Assembly: GCA_964036045.1 (NCBI GenBank)
Contig: OZ038387.1
Span: 15,771,420-15,835,419 of the forward strand
Length of the DNA stretch: 64,000 nt
Reading direction: 5' to 3'
DNA from: Eutreptiella sp. 'Long Island Sound 2002'
Lineage: Eukaryota > Euglenozoa > Euglenophyceae > Eutreptiales > Eutreptiaceae
Shown here: positions 1 to 11,700 of the stretch, in pieces
How positions within the stretch are numbered: position 1 is the first letter of the stretch
Layout of the letters: each line of letters starts with the position of its first letter
Notes under the pieces: model-generated
What the model was told of the DNA's origin: nothing
What the model saw: only the letters and a program-made list of their open reading frames with translations
Databases searched by the model: none
Position numbers and translations under genes: made by a program

Positions 1-147
1 TATTTCCCCAGCTCCCGTTGCACCAATGGTTGCAATACCTCCAAATGTGGGGGATGTGACGACATGTGTCACGCATGCAAAATCATCAGGATATTTCCCA
101 AAAAAGTGCCGTGGCTTTGACCATTTTATGGGCACTGTGCCAATCAA
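1..147 (-). CDS. Possible exon of an unrecognised gene, cut by the left edge
   Basis: On the minus strand a frame opens right after an AG (intron side at 148-149) and stays open to the window edge. Its composition looks protein-like (for example HFFGKYPDDFACVTHVV, then a Gly-rich GGIATIGATGAGEI). No family is recognised. It lies downstream of the short-chain dehydrogenase stop codon on the same strand, so it would belong to a separate gene whose 5' part lies between 148 and 746 or was not found. It could be a chance open stretch. Confidence 0.25.
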   Translation of the reverse strand, partial: MIGTVPIKWSKPRHFFGKYPDDFACVTHVVTSPTFGGIATIGATGAGEI

Positions 148-746
148 CTAATTGCCAAACTCAAGACCAGACAAGTCTCCTTGTCCAACATCTGGAACCA
201 TTCTTTCACCAATATCTGGTCCCATAGACCGTCTCACACATTGAGGCTGTCAGGAATTCTTCACGTGTTGCTGAGCTTGACCCTATGTATCAAAACCAGA
301 AGAATCACCGAAAGTGTAATCCCCTGCCTCCCTCATTCACAATTCCGCTCCCCGCTCTTTCAAACTGGACTCTCTGCATTCGACATTGTCTACATATCCT
401 GACACGATGTCACTCGTAAACAGTGTGATGGGGGCCCCATAATGGAGATGGTTTGGTCAAATAGGGCGGATGTTGTGATGTTTGCCAGACCACCCACATG
501 GGCAGGCCGAAGCAGGGTCGACCAGGATTGAAAACAGAAATTACGTTTTCCAGACATGGTACTGGATCAGTTGTGAATAAACCGCCTTCATTCCACAGAA
601 TTGTGCACACGTGAAATGGATTCGTCTCTGTCATGCATGGATCCAACCGCTACCGTAAAAACTGTTGACACATTCACATTCACAAACGTATGATGCAGGA
701 AGACACCATTGGTATCAATCAGCATGAGCTCCCAATGCAGCATCAG
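148..746. other. Intergenic stretch, nothing recognised
   Basis: This is the stretch 3' of the dehydrogenase gene on the minus strand. Short frames exist on both strands but none has recognisable motifs or splice context. No repeat or RNA gene is visible. Confidence 0.5.
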
Positions 747-3700
747 CTACACAACAAGCTTTGGAAGACCTACAATTTCCTCGCTCATGTCCCACAGCAC
801 CTTCTGGTCGGCTGCATTATATGACATACTCGCCGAAGGGACCACATCGCAGTTGTTGTTAAAATACTTGCCATTCACACCTTCCACTTCCTGTGAGCTG
901 GCCAAATAAATGGGGGCCCGCGCACCCATTGCAACCGAGCTTCCGCTGTATCCTCCCACCGCCAACAACTTGGTCTGAATAACCCCGGGTTCAAGTACAT
1001 TGGCTGTCACATTGGCATTTGTCTCTTCAAACCTTTTGGCCAACTCATAGATCATCATCATGTTTGCCAGCTTGCTACGGCTATAGGAGAGGTACATCTC
1101 GTATGCCTGTGACAGTGTGCGGATTAGATGCAACTGCAAAGGTTTCCAATGCAGGGCGGTCCTTGGGGGCCAGGAAAAAAGGCGTCAAAACCACCTCAAT
1201 GGTTGGAGGGTAACCGACAGCGGTTGGAGGGTAACTGAATGGTGTTGGAGGGTGGTCGGCAGCTATTACGAAGAAACCGACGGCGTTTGAAAATAAGTGG
1301 TCCCTGGGGGTGGTACTTAATTAAAAATAAACAACTATTGTGGACATCCTCAAGGACTACCCTGTTTCCACAACCGCCATCCACGTTTACAAACAAAATT
1401 TTTGGCTTGGGCCCAATCCCCCCCTACCGGCTCAAGCAAGTCCTCGAAGACACCTCAACCTCATATAAGAGCAGAGCAGTTCACAGCTTCACGGAACACG
1501 TGTTCGATGCCTGGCACCGCTAAAATAAACCCTGCGATAAGTGGGGGTGAACTGTACTTTGTGTGTCCAAATGTGTTGCAGCCGGCCACAGTGCAAGGCA
1601 TCAGTGGGTGACAGAGAGTGTCCTCAGCACTGTGTCCCCCATACAGATTTGGGAGCCAACACATTTGTGCCTCATGGTTGGTTCTTGCTTCTCTCTCTCC
1701 ATGCAGCCAACACACAACGAAGAAGCGGCACCCAGTTCTTGTGGCACCCCCCTTTTCCCTAGACCATGGCTGACCCAGCCAACAGCATTTGCACACTCAT
1801 GTAGAGGGAGGCGATGGTGAGGAGTCCCCTGGGGTACTCCTGGGGTACATTGAGGTTGAAGCTCTTTGCACCCGTCATCACTATCCGCTGGACCCTGAAT
1901 CCCGCGCACAACACCCATTCCTGTTTGGCACTGTTTGATCGGCGTTGCATCGCCAGCGTGCCCCCGCATGGCAGCTGCTCGACTCACCGCATTCTCTCCG
2001 CACTCGGCATCCAGACCCCACAGATTCTCAGCCCAAGCACAGACCCGCCAGGAACCCCCCGATTCATGGCACAGGAGCACACTCTTTGGGTCACATCACA
2101 GGGAAAATGCAGCGCAAGCACTTGGTGATCCGTGGGTGGTGGCGGGGCAAGGGCAGCCTGATTCCTCGGCTGACCAACCCTGGCGGGCTGCTTTCCCCCT
2201 TCCCATTTGCCATCCCCTGTACCTGTCCTGCCCATCACCCTGGCAAACCCCCACTCCAGCGGTGAAAGAGTGGTGTGAGGGATTGGAGCCAGAGGAGGGT
2301 TGCGTTGGGCCATTTGAAGAGTGCAGAGGAGCATTTGCAAACACCTTTTCGCAGTTGATGTCGGTAAAATCCATCTCCTCCCATGAATGACATATACTGC
2401 TCACGGCTATGATACGTGCTTTGCGCTGTGGCGTTCCACTTGCCTTCAGCTTCTCTAGGAGCATGCAAGTGAGCAGGAAGTGTGCAAAATGATTGATGCC
2501 CATTGTGAGCTCCAGTCCATCAATTGTCACTGTTCTATCTTGCACAAGAACACCTGCAGACACATGCAGAAAGGATGGGTCCCAGTACATGGCCAGGATA
2601 CGCCACATAGAGTGGCGCATAGCCATGAAGAAAAGGGTCATGAAGAAAAGGGTGGCAGGAAAGAAATATTTGTGAAGACCCATTACCACGGGTCTTGGGA
2701 AATGTTTTTTCGTCCGGATACCATCTCCCTGTTCTGAACAGCATTGAACTGTTGATTTCCAAGATCTGTATGCCTAACAGCAGAGCTGTTCATGATCTTG
2801 TCCCATTACAAAGGATCCCAAAGGGTGATTGGATCATGCTTGGGGTGCTCAGGGATGGAGCAGGGACTCTGTTGAACCGCAATCATGGATGGGCTGGACT
2901 TTGTTGGCGTGCCTTTCAGGCCTCCTGAGTAGCCGGCACCGAAGTCACCAGCCATTTCCACAGTTTTCTCAAGAAAACATAAAGGAAAAGACTGAAAAAA
3001 CATAAAACAACTGCAAAAACTGAAAAAGGCTGGAAAGAACTTGTAAAAAACTGTACAAAGGGTTTCTGAATCCGTGCTGTCATTTTTTCAAGGTTGTTAG
3101 ATGGTTCCTGATACTTCTTCCTGGCCTTTGTTCTTTCTTTGCGGGCTTTTGGATGGTTTGATACACCAATTAAGCAAGAAACCATTCACCATCTTTTGTT
3201 ATCACGGAAGCACTACTCCAGTAAAACAAACTGACAAATATGCTTTGCGTGTGCCATGCTGCATGCTGTGCTGCTTCTCAGAGCGCACCCTCTTCCACAT
3301 CGAAAATGACCTTTCCACATCGCATGAGATGTGGGGGATGGCCAACGTATGTTTTCAGGTGATCTCCACATCATATATCCACTTACTTTGGACAACAAAG
3401 TCAACAACTTTCGCACATACAAAACACCATGTAGCGCACAAAAATTGGGGGTAAGAGGCCATAACTGTGATAGGACATCAAGAAAGCAGTGTACAGAGAA
3501 GTATAAACCCAACCCCAATAACACAGCCCGCCCCTTGTTCCACAATGGCTTTTGCATGTCTCTTGTTGTTTCACTTCTTCTATTGTAAATTGCTGGTCAG
3601 CGCAGTCACTGAGTGTAAAAACTGCCAAACCACCAGTCACCGAAGGTCACCGAAATCCCGGCTACTTAGGAGCCCTGGCCTTTGCACCCTCTGGAATCCA

Positions 3701-5878
3701 TGGGCATGACTGCGGGTCATGGCCGGCATTTGGGTGGTGTGCAGTGCCCGGGCATCTAGTCGTTGGGTCCCTTTCGACCCCACAACTATCCATCCAAAAT
3801 ACCATTGTGAGAGGGGCAGCATGCCGTGGGGATGGTTGTGTGGCATGGGCAAGTCTGTTGTCCCCTCGGCTGCAGATTCGCAAACGCGCACCATATGATC
3901 CGGCTTGCCACCCGCACTTGCGACTCCATACCCCAACTCCATACCGCGACTGTACACCACAAATCTGTACCTTGACATTTGATAGCCCCAACAGTATCCT
4001 GCAACACTGTACCGCGACTCTGGGCCACAACTAAAACGACAGTGCCGTGGCCTGCAAGCTCGGCCGTCCATCTGCATGTCTCTGGGTCTTGTCTTGTACT
4101 TTGTCTCTGCGGGATTGGCGGGCAATCCGCACACTTTGTGGGGGTAACCTTGCACCTCATTACAGGTCATCGCAGAAAGGGGAACAACCCAATGGTGTGG
4201 CATTAGAACAAGAAAAGAAGGAATACGCGTATGCATATCCATATGTATATCCGTATCCATATCCATATGCATATCCATATGCATCAATATGCATATCCTC
4301 CATATGCATATTCATATGTATCAATGTGCTTCAATCAAGTGAACCAGCTTTCATTCATAAATGCCCTTCATCATGTATTGAGGCTCGGCAAGGTCTGGGC
4401 AGCCCTGACTCGAACAACAATGCACTTCGTTCAGACTAAGGAGTGCATGGTCTGCGTCGCTTCTCTTCCGTTTGGTCGCCCCCCAAAAAAATAGAAAAAA
4501 GCGGTTTGAACCTTTCAGCTCGGCGAACTGACGGCCAACCGAAAATCCCGCCGGGTGGACGTCTCCCTGCACCTTCGGTGGACCGGACTTTGGGTCGGGT
4601 GAAACGGCGGGCTGAAAGCACGGCCGACCCTTTAGCTGCCCGAAAGACCGCCGCGCCGAAAGGTCCCCCAAGCCTGGGTCCTGTTTACTCCTGCTGACCC
4701 TTGCAGGCGGCTGGGCGTGTGCATGCACTTGAGCATGCACACCACATCGTTGCTTGTGACAACTCCGACGAACCTGCATTCAACACCACTGAATCGATTC
4801 GGTCAAATCTTGCGTCGAGATCTTTGGCCATTTTACGGACTTGTTCGAGATCCGCAAAATCTCCCACAGCACCTACAAAGTGCATGATCCGCAATCTATC
4901 AGAGCGCCTAGTGAACCTCTCACACCGGCAGAGCAGGGTGTATCCGACTGATGATGCGTGCCTGTGCCCGTGCCTGTGCCCGCGCCTGCGCATGCCACAA
5001 AGAAGCATAGCAGCCTCCAAGCCACAGCACTGCAACCGACCCACCCGGAACCGCACGCGGGCAGACTTGCTGCGGAAGGCGAAGGACAAGGGCTGGAGAA
5101 CAACAGCACAGAAGTGGCAGGGCAGGGCAGGCGCATGTAAATGGGCAGACGCACCTTTGATATTCGGATTTCCTGTTGCCTTCTGGACCCGGCTCATGGC
5201 CGCCTGACACTTGTGCTGATTGCGACCATGAACGATGACGGTGTTGTTGTGGTCGCGGGCCAGTGTGAGTGCCGTTTCTGCCCCGATCCCATCCGTTGAC
5301 CCTGTCACAAGGATCGTGCGGCCCGCAGCAGCGGGACCAGGGGGCCGTGCATCCGGTTCTAAGGCCCCTACACCGGCCATACGGATCTGTGATGGAGAGT
5401 AAGACTGAGCAGGCGCACGTGCGATTCCAAACGGTCTGCTGCGAAGCAGACCCAAGCCCATGAACACCAGGGCCATGCCAGCGAGGCGCACCCACAGCGG
5501 CGCCCAGGGGCCAGAGGCATGACGCGGCGCTCTGGGGGCAGTGTCGGCGGAAGACGGAAGGTCTACCATGGACCGTGCACGGCGCGACAACGAGGGGGCA
5601 AGCCCACGGTGGGGTGAAGTGGAGCCATGCCGGAGCAGGACTTGGTGACGGGCAGCGGTCCCCAGCTGCCCAACGGAGGGTTGACTGAGGGTCAGAAATG
5701 CGCCGGCGGGCGGAGTGAAAATGAACGCTGGCAGCAGGATCAGTGCCGCGGCAAACGGTACCCACAAAGCGCACAGGGGAGCAGCAGGCCTGGGCTCGGG
5801 TCTCAGCTTTGGGGGGTCCGGCTCACAAGACATTCCAGCGATCAGTGCCATGGTGACATTCTGCGTATGACACGTCAT
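747..5878 (-). CDS. Short-chain dehydrogenase/reductase with organelle-type leader, four exons
   Basis: Exons on the minus strand are 5878-5155, 4872-4774, 2553-2345 and 1106-747. All introns are GT-AG, phases 1, 1 and 0 agree, and the sum is 1,392 nt for 463 residues plus stop. The C-terminal ~280 residues are a classical Rossmann-fold SDR resembling the retinol dehydrogenase/WW-domain oxidoreductase group. They show TGSTDGIG (about 192-199, NAD(P) binding), NAG (273-275), Ser in AVSS (326/327), and YSRSK with Tyr352 and Lys356, so the active site is intact. The first ~180 residues are a leader: hydrophobic segment at ~35-54 ending near PPAGAF, a Ser/Arg-rich stretch, and a second hydrophobic segment at ~128-146. 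This resembles a bipartite complex-plastid leader (inference). Met at 5848 or 5833 is an alternative start. The substrate cannot be told from sequence. Confidence 0.92.
4228..4318. repeat. Hexanucleotide microsatellite (ATATCC/ATATGC)n
   Basis: An imperfect tandem array of ATATCC, ATATGC and ATATGT hexamers lies inside the second intron of the dehydrogenase gene. Because the period is a multiple of three it gives spurious open frames (YAYPYP on plus, MHMDMD on minus). Confidence 0.9.
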
Positions 5879-8735
5879 TCGTCACTGGATCAGAGGACTA
5901 GAACATCCATGGAAGCCCATCGTGAATGGCCCAGAGCATGACAAATGCCCACAGACTGAGGAAGTGCTCTCACCCACCCCCTACCCACCCACACACACAC
6001 GCACAACCTATGATCTCTGAGCACTCCACAGGCGCAGCACAGGCTGTGTTGTTCAAGGCAGATAAAAGCATTCGGCTCACTTCTCTTTTCCTGGTCGGTG
6101 GTCACATCCCACTATGTTCCGGCCTTCCATCCTTTGGCATGGTCGGGGACCTCCTTGGTCTGGTGTTCCTGACACAACGCACACAAAGACTAGAGGGAGT
6201 TCGCGCACCGCGCACGCACCGCGTCAGGCATTTGAACAACTTCTCCAGAAAACGGTTACCTTTGAAGCCCTTGTAAATACTGTCCCTTGGGGGAAGTTGC
6301 CCAACCAGGCAGTGAAGCAGGCCTTTGCACTGCGACCTGGGCCTGCACCCCCTCCTTGTGAGTGCCAGTTTGCCATGTTGTGCACAAAGACCAGCAACTG
6401 CGCGCTTCTCAACGGTGCATCGCTTGGTCCTCCGGCATCTGCACACGGCTGCCTACCTGTTTCAAGTATCCTTGCAACTGCAGACCAGGTGCCTGTTGGG
6501 CGACGGTACACTGCGACTGTGGGGGTGGCCATATGAGTTTCACTCCTAAGAGGACAGACCATTCTACAACGGAGGTGTGGCGGTGTCATTTGCAGAGGGG
6601 CAAGTGCTGACCTCTAGTGGCCTCGAGTATCATGAAGGGGATGCTTCGTACATTTGGCTACCGGCGGTGGTCGCAAGGTCACTCAAACAGTGGCAGGCAC
6701 AAGAGCATCTGCCCTCCCACGCTCCTAGAGGTGCTATGTGCCCGGCAGCACCCCCTCAAGCCTGTTGGTGACGCCCAGATTCGTGCTCCTTCCAACTGAC
6801 CTAACACACTTTCTCTCACAAGCCTTACAGCTCAGCTATGCCCTGCGGAAGGATGCCCTACCCAACGGGTCCCATACTCTGATGCAGGGCTAAATGAGTT
6901 CTTTCCCCCTTGTGTGTTGGCAAAGAATGAATGCTTCCCTTTGTTTTGTCCGACTGCTGCGCCCAAGAGGCAGGTGGACGCTCGGCTGCATTGCTTGTGG
7001 CTCAATCAGCGAGATAGCAAATTTGCCGCACTCCCCAGTATCACCTCTCGGATATGACCCTACTTCTTACCTTGGGTGCCCCTGCAGAGCCTGCCATGCA
7101 GCACTTACTGCGGTCTTCTCGCTGGCGTGACGTGTGAATGTGCCGCAACTCAGGGCAGTGCAGCGCAGGGCGGGTCAGGGCAGGGTGCGTGGAGCTGGGG
7201 CTATGGTGACCCGCTATGGTGACCCGCGCACTACCCCGACGGTTGTCTGCATGGGGATTGCTACTACACTGACCACGTACACCCGAATCGTGACCCTACG
7301 GTTCAGTCTGAGATTTCTGAGCCTCACGTGCAGGAGCTACGTGCAAAAAAGCCAAGCATGGCTGCCTGCCGTCCGGTCTCTTGGCGTCCGACCCTAACCA
7401 AGGTACAGTAAAACAAATCGCAAAATTTTGCACTGGCGCGAGTGCCCACCACCTCATCTCATTACACATTTCATGACCACTCTCGGTCATACTTCTCGGT
7501 CCAGCCGCCCAGAAATCCCATGGCTTCCCAGCCCCTGCGCCCTTGCTGTATATTCTGCACAAGGGTCAAGGAAATAGGAGGGGGGGTTCGGGGGCGTCAG
7601 AACCAGCCCCTGATTGAAGCTGCGTGATAGTGTAGCTGTCGCCGTGTAGTCCCTGTGCCTGCCAGAAACCGTCCCAGTGATGGTGCCCTATGGGGAGGCG
7701 CCACGGTGGATGTGGAAATAGTGCATCCAAAGGCGATGAAAATATAATTAGTGGAATGGAGGCAATTGATGCGTGTGGCACACATGATGCCGGCGCGGCA
7801 TTGTCTATTCTGGTGAATTGCGCCGTTGAGGTCACTGGTGCTGACACACGCAACACGTTCGTACAAACACCAAACCTGGAGGCGACAGGGCACAGAGCTA
7901 GACAATAAACTTCTCGCCAGGCCAAAGACATGGGAGCTCAGAACCCATGGGTAGCCGCCTGTCTGAATGACAGGGCAGAGGGTGAAATGCAGTGTTCAGT
8001 GCTCGCACACACACACGTAAAACGCGACAAACATCAGGCCGTCAAACAGAGACACACACGGGCGCACGCGCGCGCATACCCACCCACCCACTCACACAAT
8101 GCGTTGCAGTCGCAGCTACGTCCAACTTTCTTGAAGGGAGAGCTGCAACATGCGATGCCCTTCCCTTCACGGACTTCACCCGCTGCTGCTCGTTTGCTGT
8201 TCTATACGTCCCTAGTGCGCGCACACTGTGGCAGCTTCTCCGTCGTGCAGCCGAAATGTGCTGCCCCTCGTACATGTCACTTTCTGGACGGACACCCACG
8301 TGTCGTTTGCATGGGCCCATGGGAGGAAGAAGGGGACCGGCCGTCATTTCATGGATTGAAAAGTGGTGGTAGCGAGGCCTCGGGTTTGGCCCGCATTCGG
8401 AGCACGTGCACCATCACTCGTGACACAGAGGAGAGGGCACCCAGCGACGTAAGCTGTTACTTGGCCCTCAGACAGTCTCACTCTGCCTCGCATCGGACGG
8501 GCTGCGGGCCACCTCTAATCCTCTGGGACGTGTATCGCTGAAGCAGGGTTTCGTGAGAAAATCCCGACTACACTCTCCTTCCCATAGATCCGCAAGCAAC
8601 AAGCAACAAAAAGCTGTCAGGACGCAATGAGAGGCAGCCAGGCAACAACCATGAGACCACCATGAGAATGCGCCCCAGGCACGGAAATGCATGCTGGCAG
8701 GAAGCGGCAGGCGGTGGCAACATGCTTGGCCTCAT
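5879..8735. other. Spacer between the two minus-strand genes; possible Cys-rich coding bits on plus
   Basis: No recognised gene. On the plus strand, 6362-6610 has a Cys-rich frame (CNCRPGACWATVHCDCGGG) and about 6801-7055 another Cys-containing frame (CPAEGCPTQ, then FFPPC and NECFPLFCP). They could be exons of an unknown Cys-rich protein, but no splice chain or start could be built. A 13-bp direct duplication (CTATGGTGACCCG twice) sits near 7201-7226. CA-rich simple sequence occurs near 5988-6004 and 8010-8100. Confidence 0.3.
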
Positions 8736-11700
8736 TCACTGACTCCCCGCCACAACGAATCCTCCAAAATCCTCCAGAAACCCGGCGCACTCGCTGGTCG
8801 CTCTTTTGGGCAGGTATCGCTCCCGCAATGTGAGGGCCTGTAGATGCTCAAGGACTGCCAGGCCCCGGTCGCCCACAAATGCCAGGTACTCCTCTGGCTC
8901 AAGTCCAAACAGCCACGGCTCCCCGACTTTCTGCAGCAGTCCGCCTAGTGTCCGGGTGCGGATCAGATCTGCCGCAAGGTAGTCGAACGCGATGATGGAT
9001 CCTTTGCCACACTTCTGCACAGTCCGGAGCGTAGCCTCTGTGACCGAGCGCTCCAAGAACATGGTCACCCCTTCCAAAACAAAGCAGGTTGGAAGGCCAG
9101 GATCGAAACCGGCGTCTTGAAGCTTTTGTAGCCAGCTCTCCGATGCAAAATCACACGACACATACGTAGGATAAGGTCCATCAATGCCTGCAGCCTGCAA
9201 TGTCTGCTGCTTCTGTGCTTGAGTTCCTGGGGCATCTACTTCAAACCTGTTGCAGCAGTGGAATCAAGAAATGGTACACCATGCCAGCGGAAACAGGAGT
9301 TGCCGTGCTAGTGCAAGCGACCTCGTGATCGTGTTCGTGATGGTCAATGGAGATGAGAGGTGGTAGCAGAAGCGCATCTCATCCTGAGCGCCATCATCTC
9401 TGCCTGCGATACATTGCCCCTACCCTACCACAGTCTGCCAATCCCCTGCGACAGACGGGGCATCAATTGGTCAGGTGTGGACCCGCCACTTAGCTCCAAC
9501 CGCGCCTGCCGTCACGGCCTTCATCGCTCACTCAGTTCTGCCATCAGTGCGTCTGACCTTTCGCCTGTCCACGAGGCTCATTTTTCTCTTTCCCTCCTCC
9601 CTGGATGGGGCTAGGGACATGGCTTTTCGGTTCTGGGCATTAGCAAGTCAAATCGGTTTTGTACGCTTGGGTTCTTGGGCGTGCTGAGTCTGGGGGATGG
9701 CGTATACTCCGGGTACCATGTTGGGGTCGCCTGTGCCGCGGGCTTGCTTGCTGTCGCTGGCCCCATTTGGCCACACTCCCTTGGCCTCACAGAATCCCAG
9801 GAGTCCATGGAGCGGCATCGTGATTTCAGAGTGGGGGAGCGTGGGCGTGGGGTGTTCCAACCACAGCGCCAATGTGTCAATCCAAAGCCATAGGAAATGC
9901 TTCCAGCTGGGTGGGCCTGGTTGTGGATCGAATTTTATCAAGCAGCGGAGGCGCCAGCTGGCGCGCACCGCTGACCACATAACTAGTCCTAGGGGTTTGA
10001 TAGAGAGAGTGAGGGCATGTTTTGGAGAATCTCTTCAGGATCATCAGCTGATCCCTCATCCAGGCTCACGGGGCCCATACACTGGCACGCTAAGCAGAAA
10101 GCTACGGGGAGGAAGAGACGGGAGGAAGAGACAGTGCATGAGCGCATGCTGTGGGGTCTCCTGCTGCCCATCCATGCCCATCCAGTGGGCACGCCGTTCT
10201 GTGTGGCTGCCATCCAGCCAACCTTGTACCCACTGGCAGTTTTCGCCACACGGTTTGTTGCATAAAGGTAACATCTGCATCCGGGAGCTGGACCCTGGTC
10301 CACTCCTTCCATGTCTCTGGGGTCTGACTGGGCGGAACTGGGCGTAGCCGCATTAAGTACCTGAGCATTTGTTTATTGTTCCAATTTGACCAAAAGGTTA
10401 CCTTTGTTTCCATCATGGGGGGGCTGGGGGTTGTTCCACCGGGGGGGAGGGGGGGAGCACAAGTTTAGGGGCAATATCCTTATAGACCGGTGCCCACGTC
10501 CGGGGCAGAAAATCCATGTCCGCCCCCATGTCCAGGAGCTGCTGGATTGTTTTGACTTCTGCCCTGATCAGGCTCGGAGAGTAATACGGGTTGGAGTTAG
10601 TGTCTCGGAAGAGGGTGAAATGCCATGGGGATAGCCGTGGGGCTAGCTCGACGGGTTGGGTGCCCACCGGGGCTGCCTTATGGAGGAGAGAGTATGCTTT
10701 GCACGCTGTACCCAGGAAGGGCATGGTTTTCCGCCTAGTTGCAGCCATGGGAGCTGTATGGGGTCCAAGAGGACGCCGAAGGTCAACGCCCACTGTTGGA
10801 AGTGTGTTCGGGATATTGTGGGCACCGACAGCGGTTCAAGGTTCGCCATGAGGAAGGGGGTGGCATGTTGCCAAAGCAAGAAGGTGCATGGCTGCGGCAG
10901 ATTGTTACCACCCAGCAATGGGGGGGACTCCAGGATGGGGAGCGTGAGGCCCCAGCTGCTAGTTCTGAGTGCTGTCCTGTAGATCACAGCCATTTGGGCC
11001 ACCACCACATCCGTGGGAAAATAGGCGACAAACCGGGGGGGGGGGGGGGATTCCACCTCAATGCATCGGACCCTGCTGTGGGATGCAGATGTTGAATGCT
11101 AACCCGCACGCTGCAAAGCACAAGGCTGCAAAGCAACAAAGTCAGAGCAAAACGCTCTTTAGTGACATTGCCAGAGGCGCCTTTCGCTTGGACACGCCCC
11201 CCCCACCCCTGTAGGAGGGTAACCCTCCTCCCCCGTTTCAGGATCTGAGATCGGATGCCCCCGCTGAAAAAAATTTTCAGGCGCCTCAACTTTGGCAGAG
11301 TCCTGTCAAGATCTGTCAACCCCCTCCATGGGACAGTGTTGTTGTGATCTCAACCCGAGCTGAAACCGCATCAACCCGGGCAGGGGGTTTGGGATTTGGG
11401 AATCTGTTCGACAGAATCCCTGCAATTCCTCGCCGAAATTGCTGTACATTACATTTAAAACACATCCACTTGTTTCATTCCAAACATTGCACTACTTACG
11501 CAGGCCAGCATCCCACCCCATCTCACAGCATTTTACCCCCCCCCCCCTTCCTGTCAGCAATCTGGAATGGGATACCCCTCATAATCAAATTGAAGCCGTG
11601 GTGCGAGAATCGCACCCGCGGTTAAGCGATCAGTGCTTCAGAACGGGCCTCTTGTGCTGATTTATGCCCCTCAGTCCCGCATCTCTCATTATACGAGGCG

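Noticed and set aside
7201-7411. Last exon of a Cys-rich plus-strand protein (DGCLHGDCYYTDHVHP)
   Set aside because: The frame is closed by a TGA immediately upstream (7220-7222) with no splice acceptor in between.
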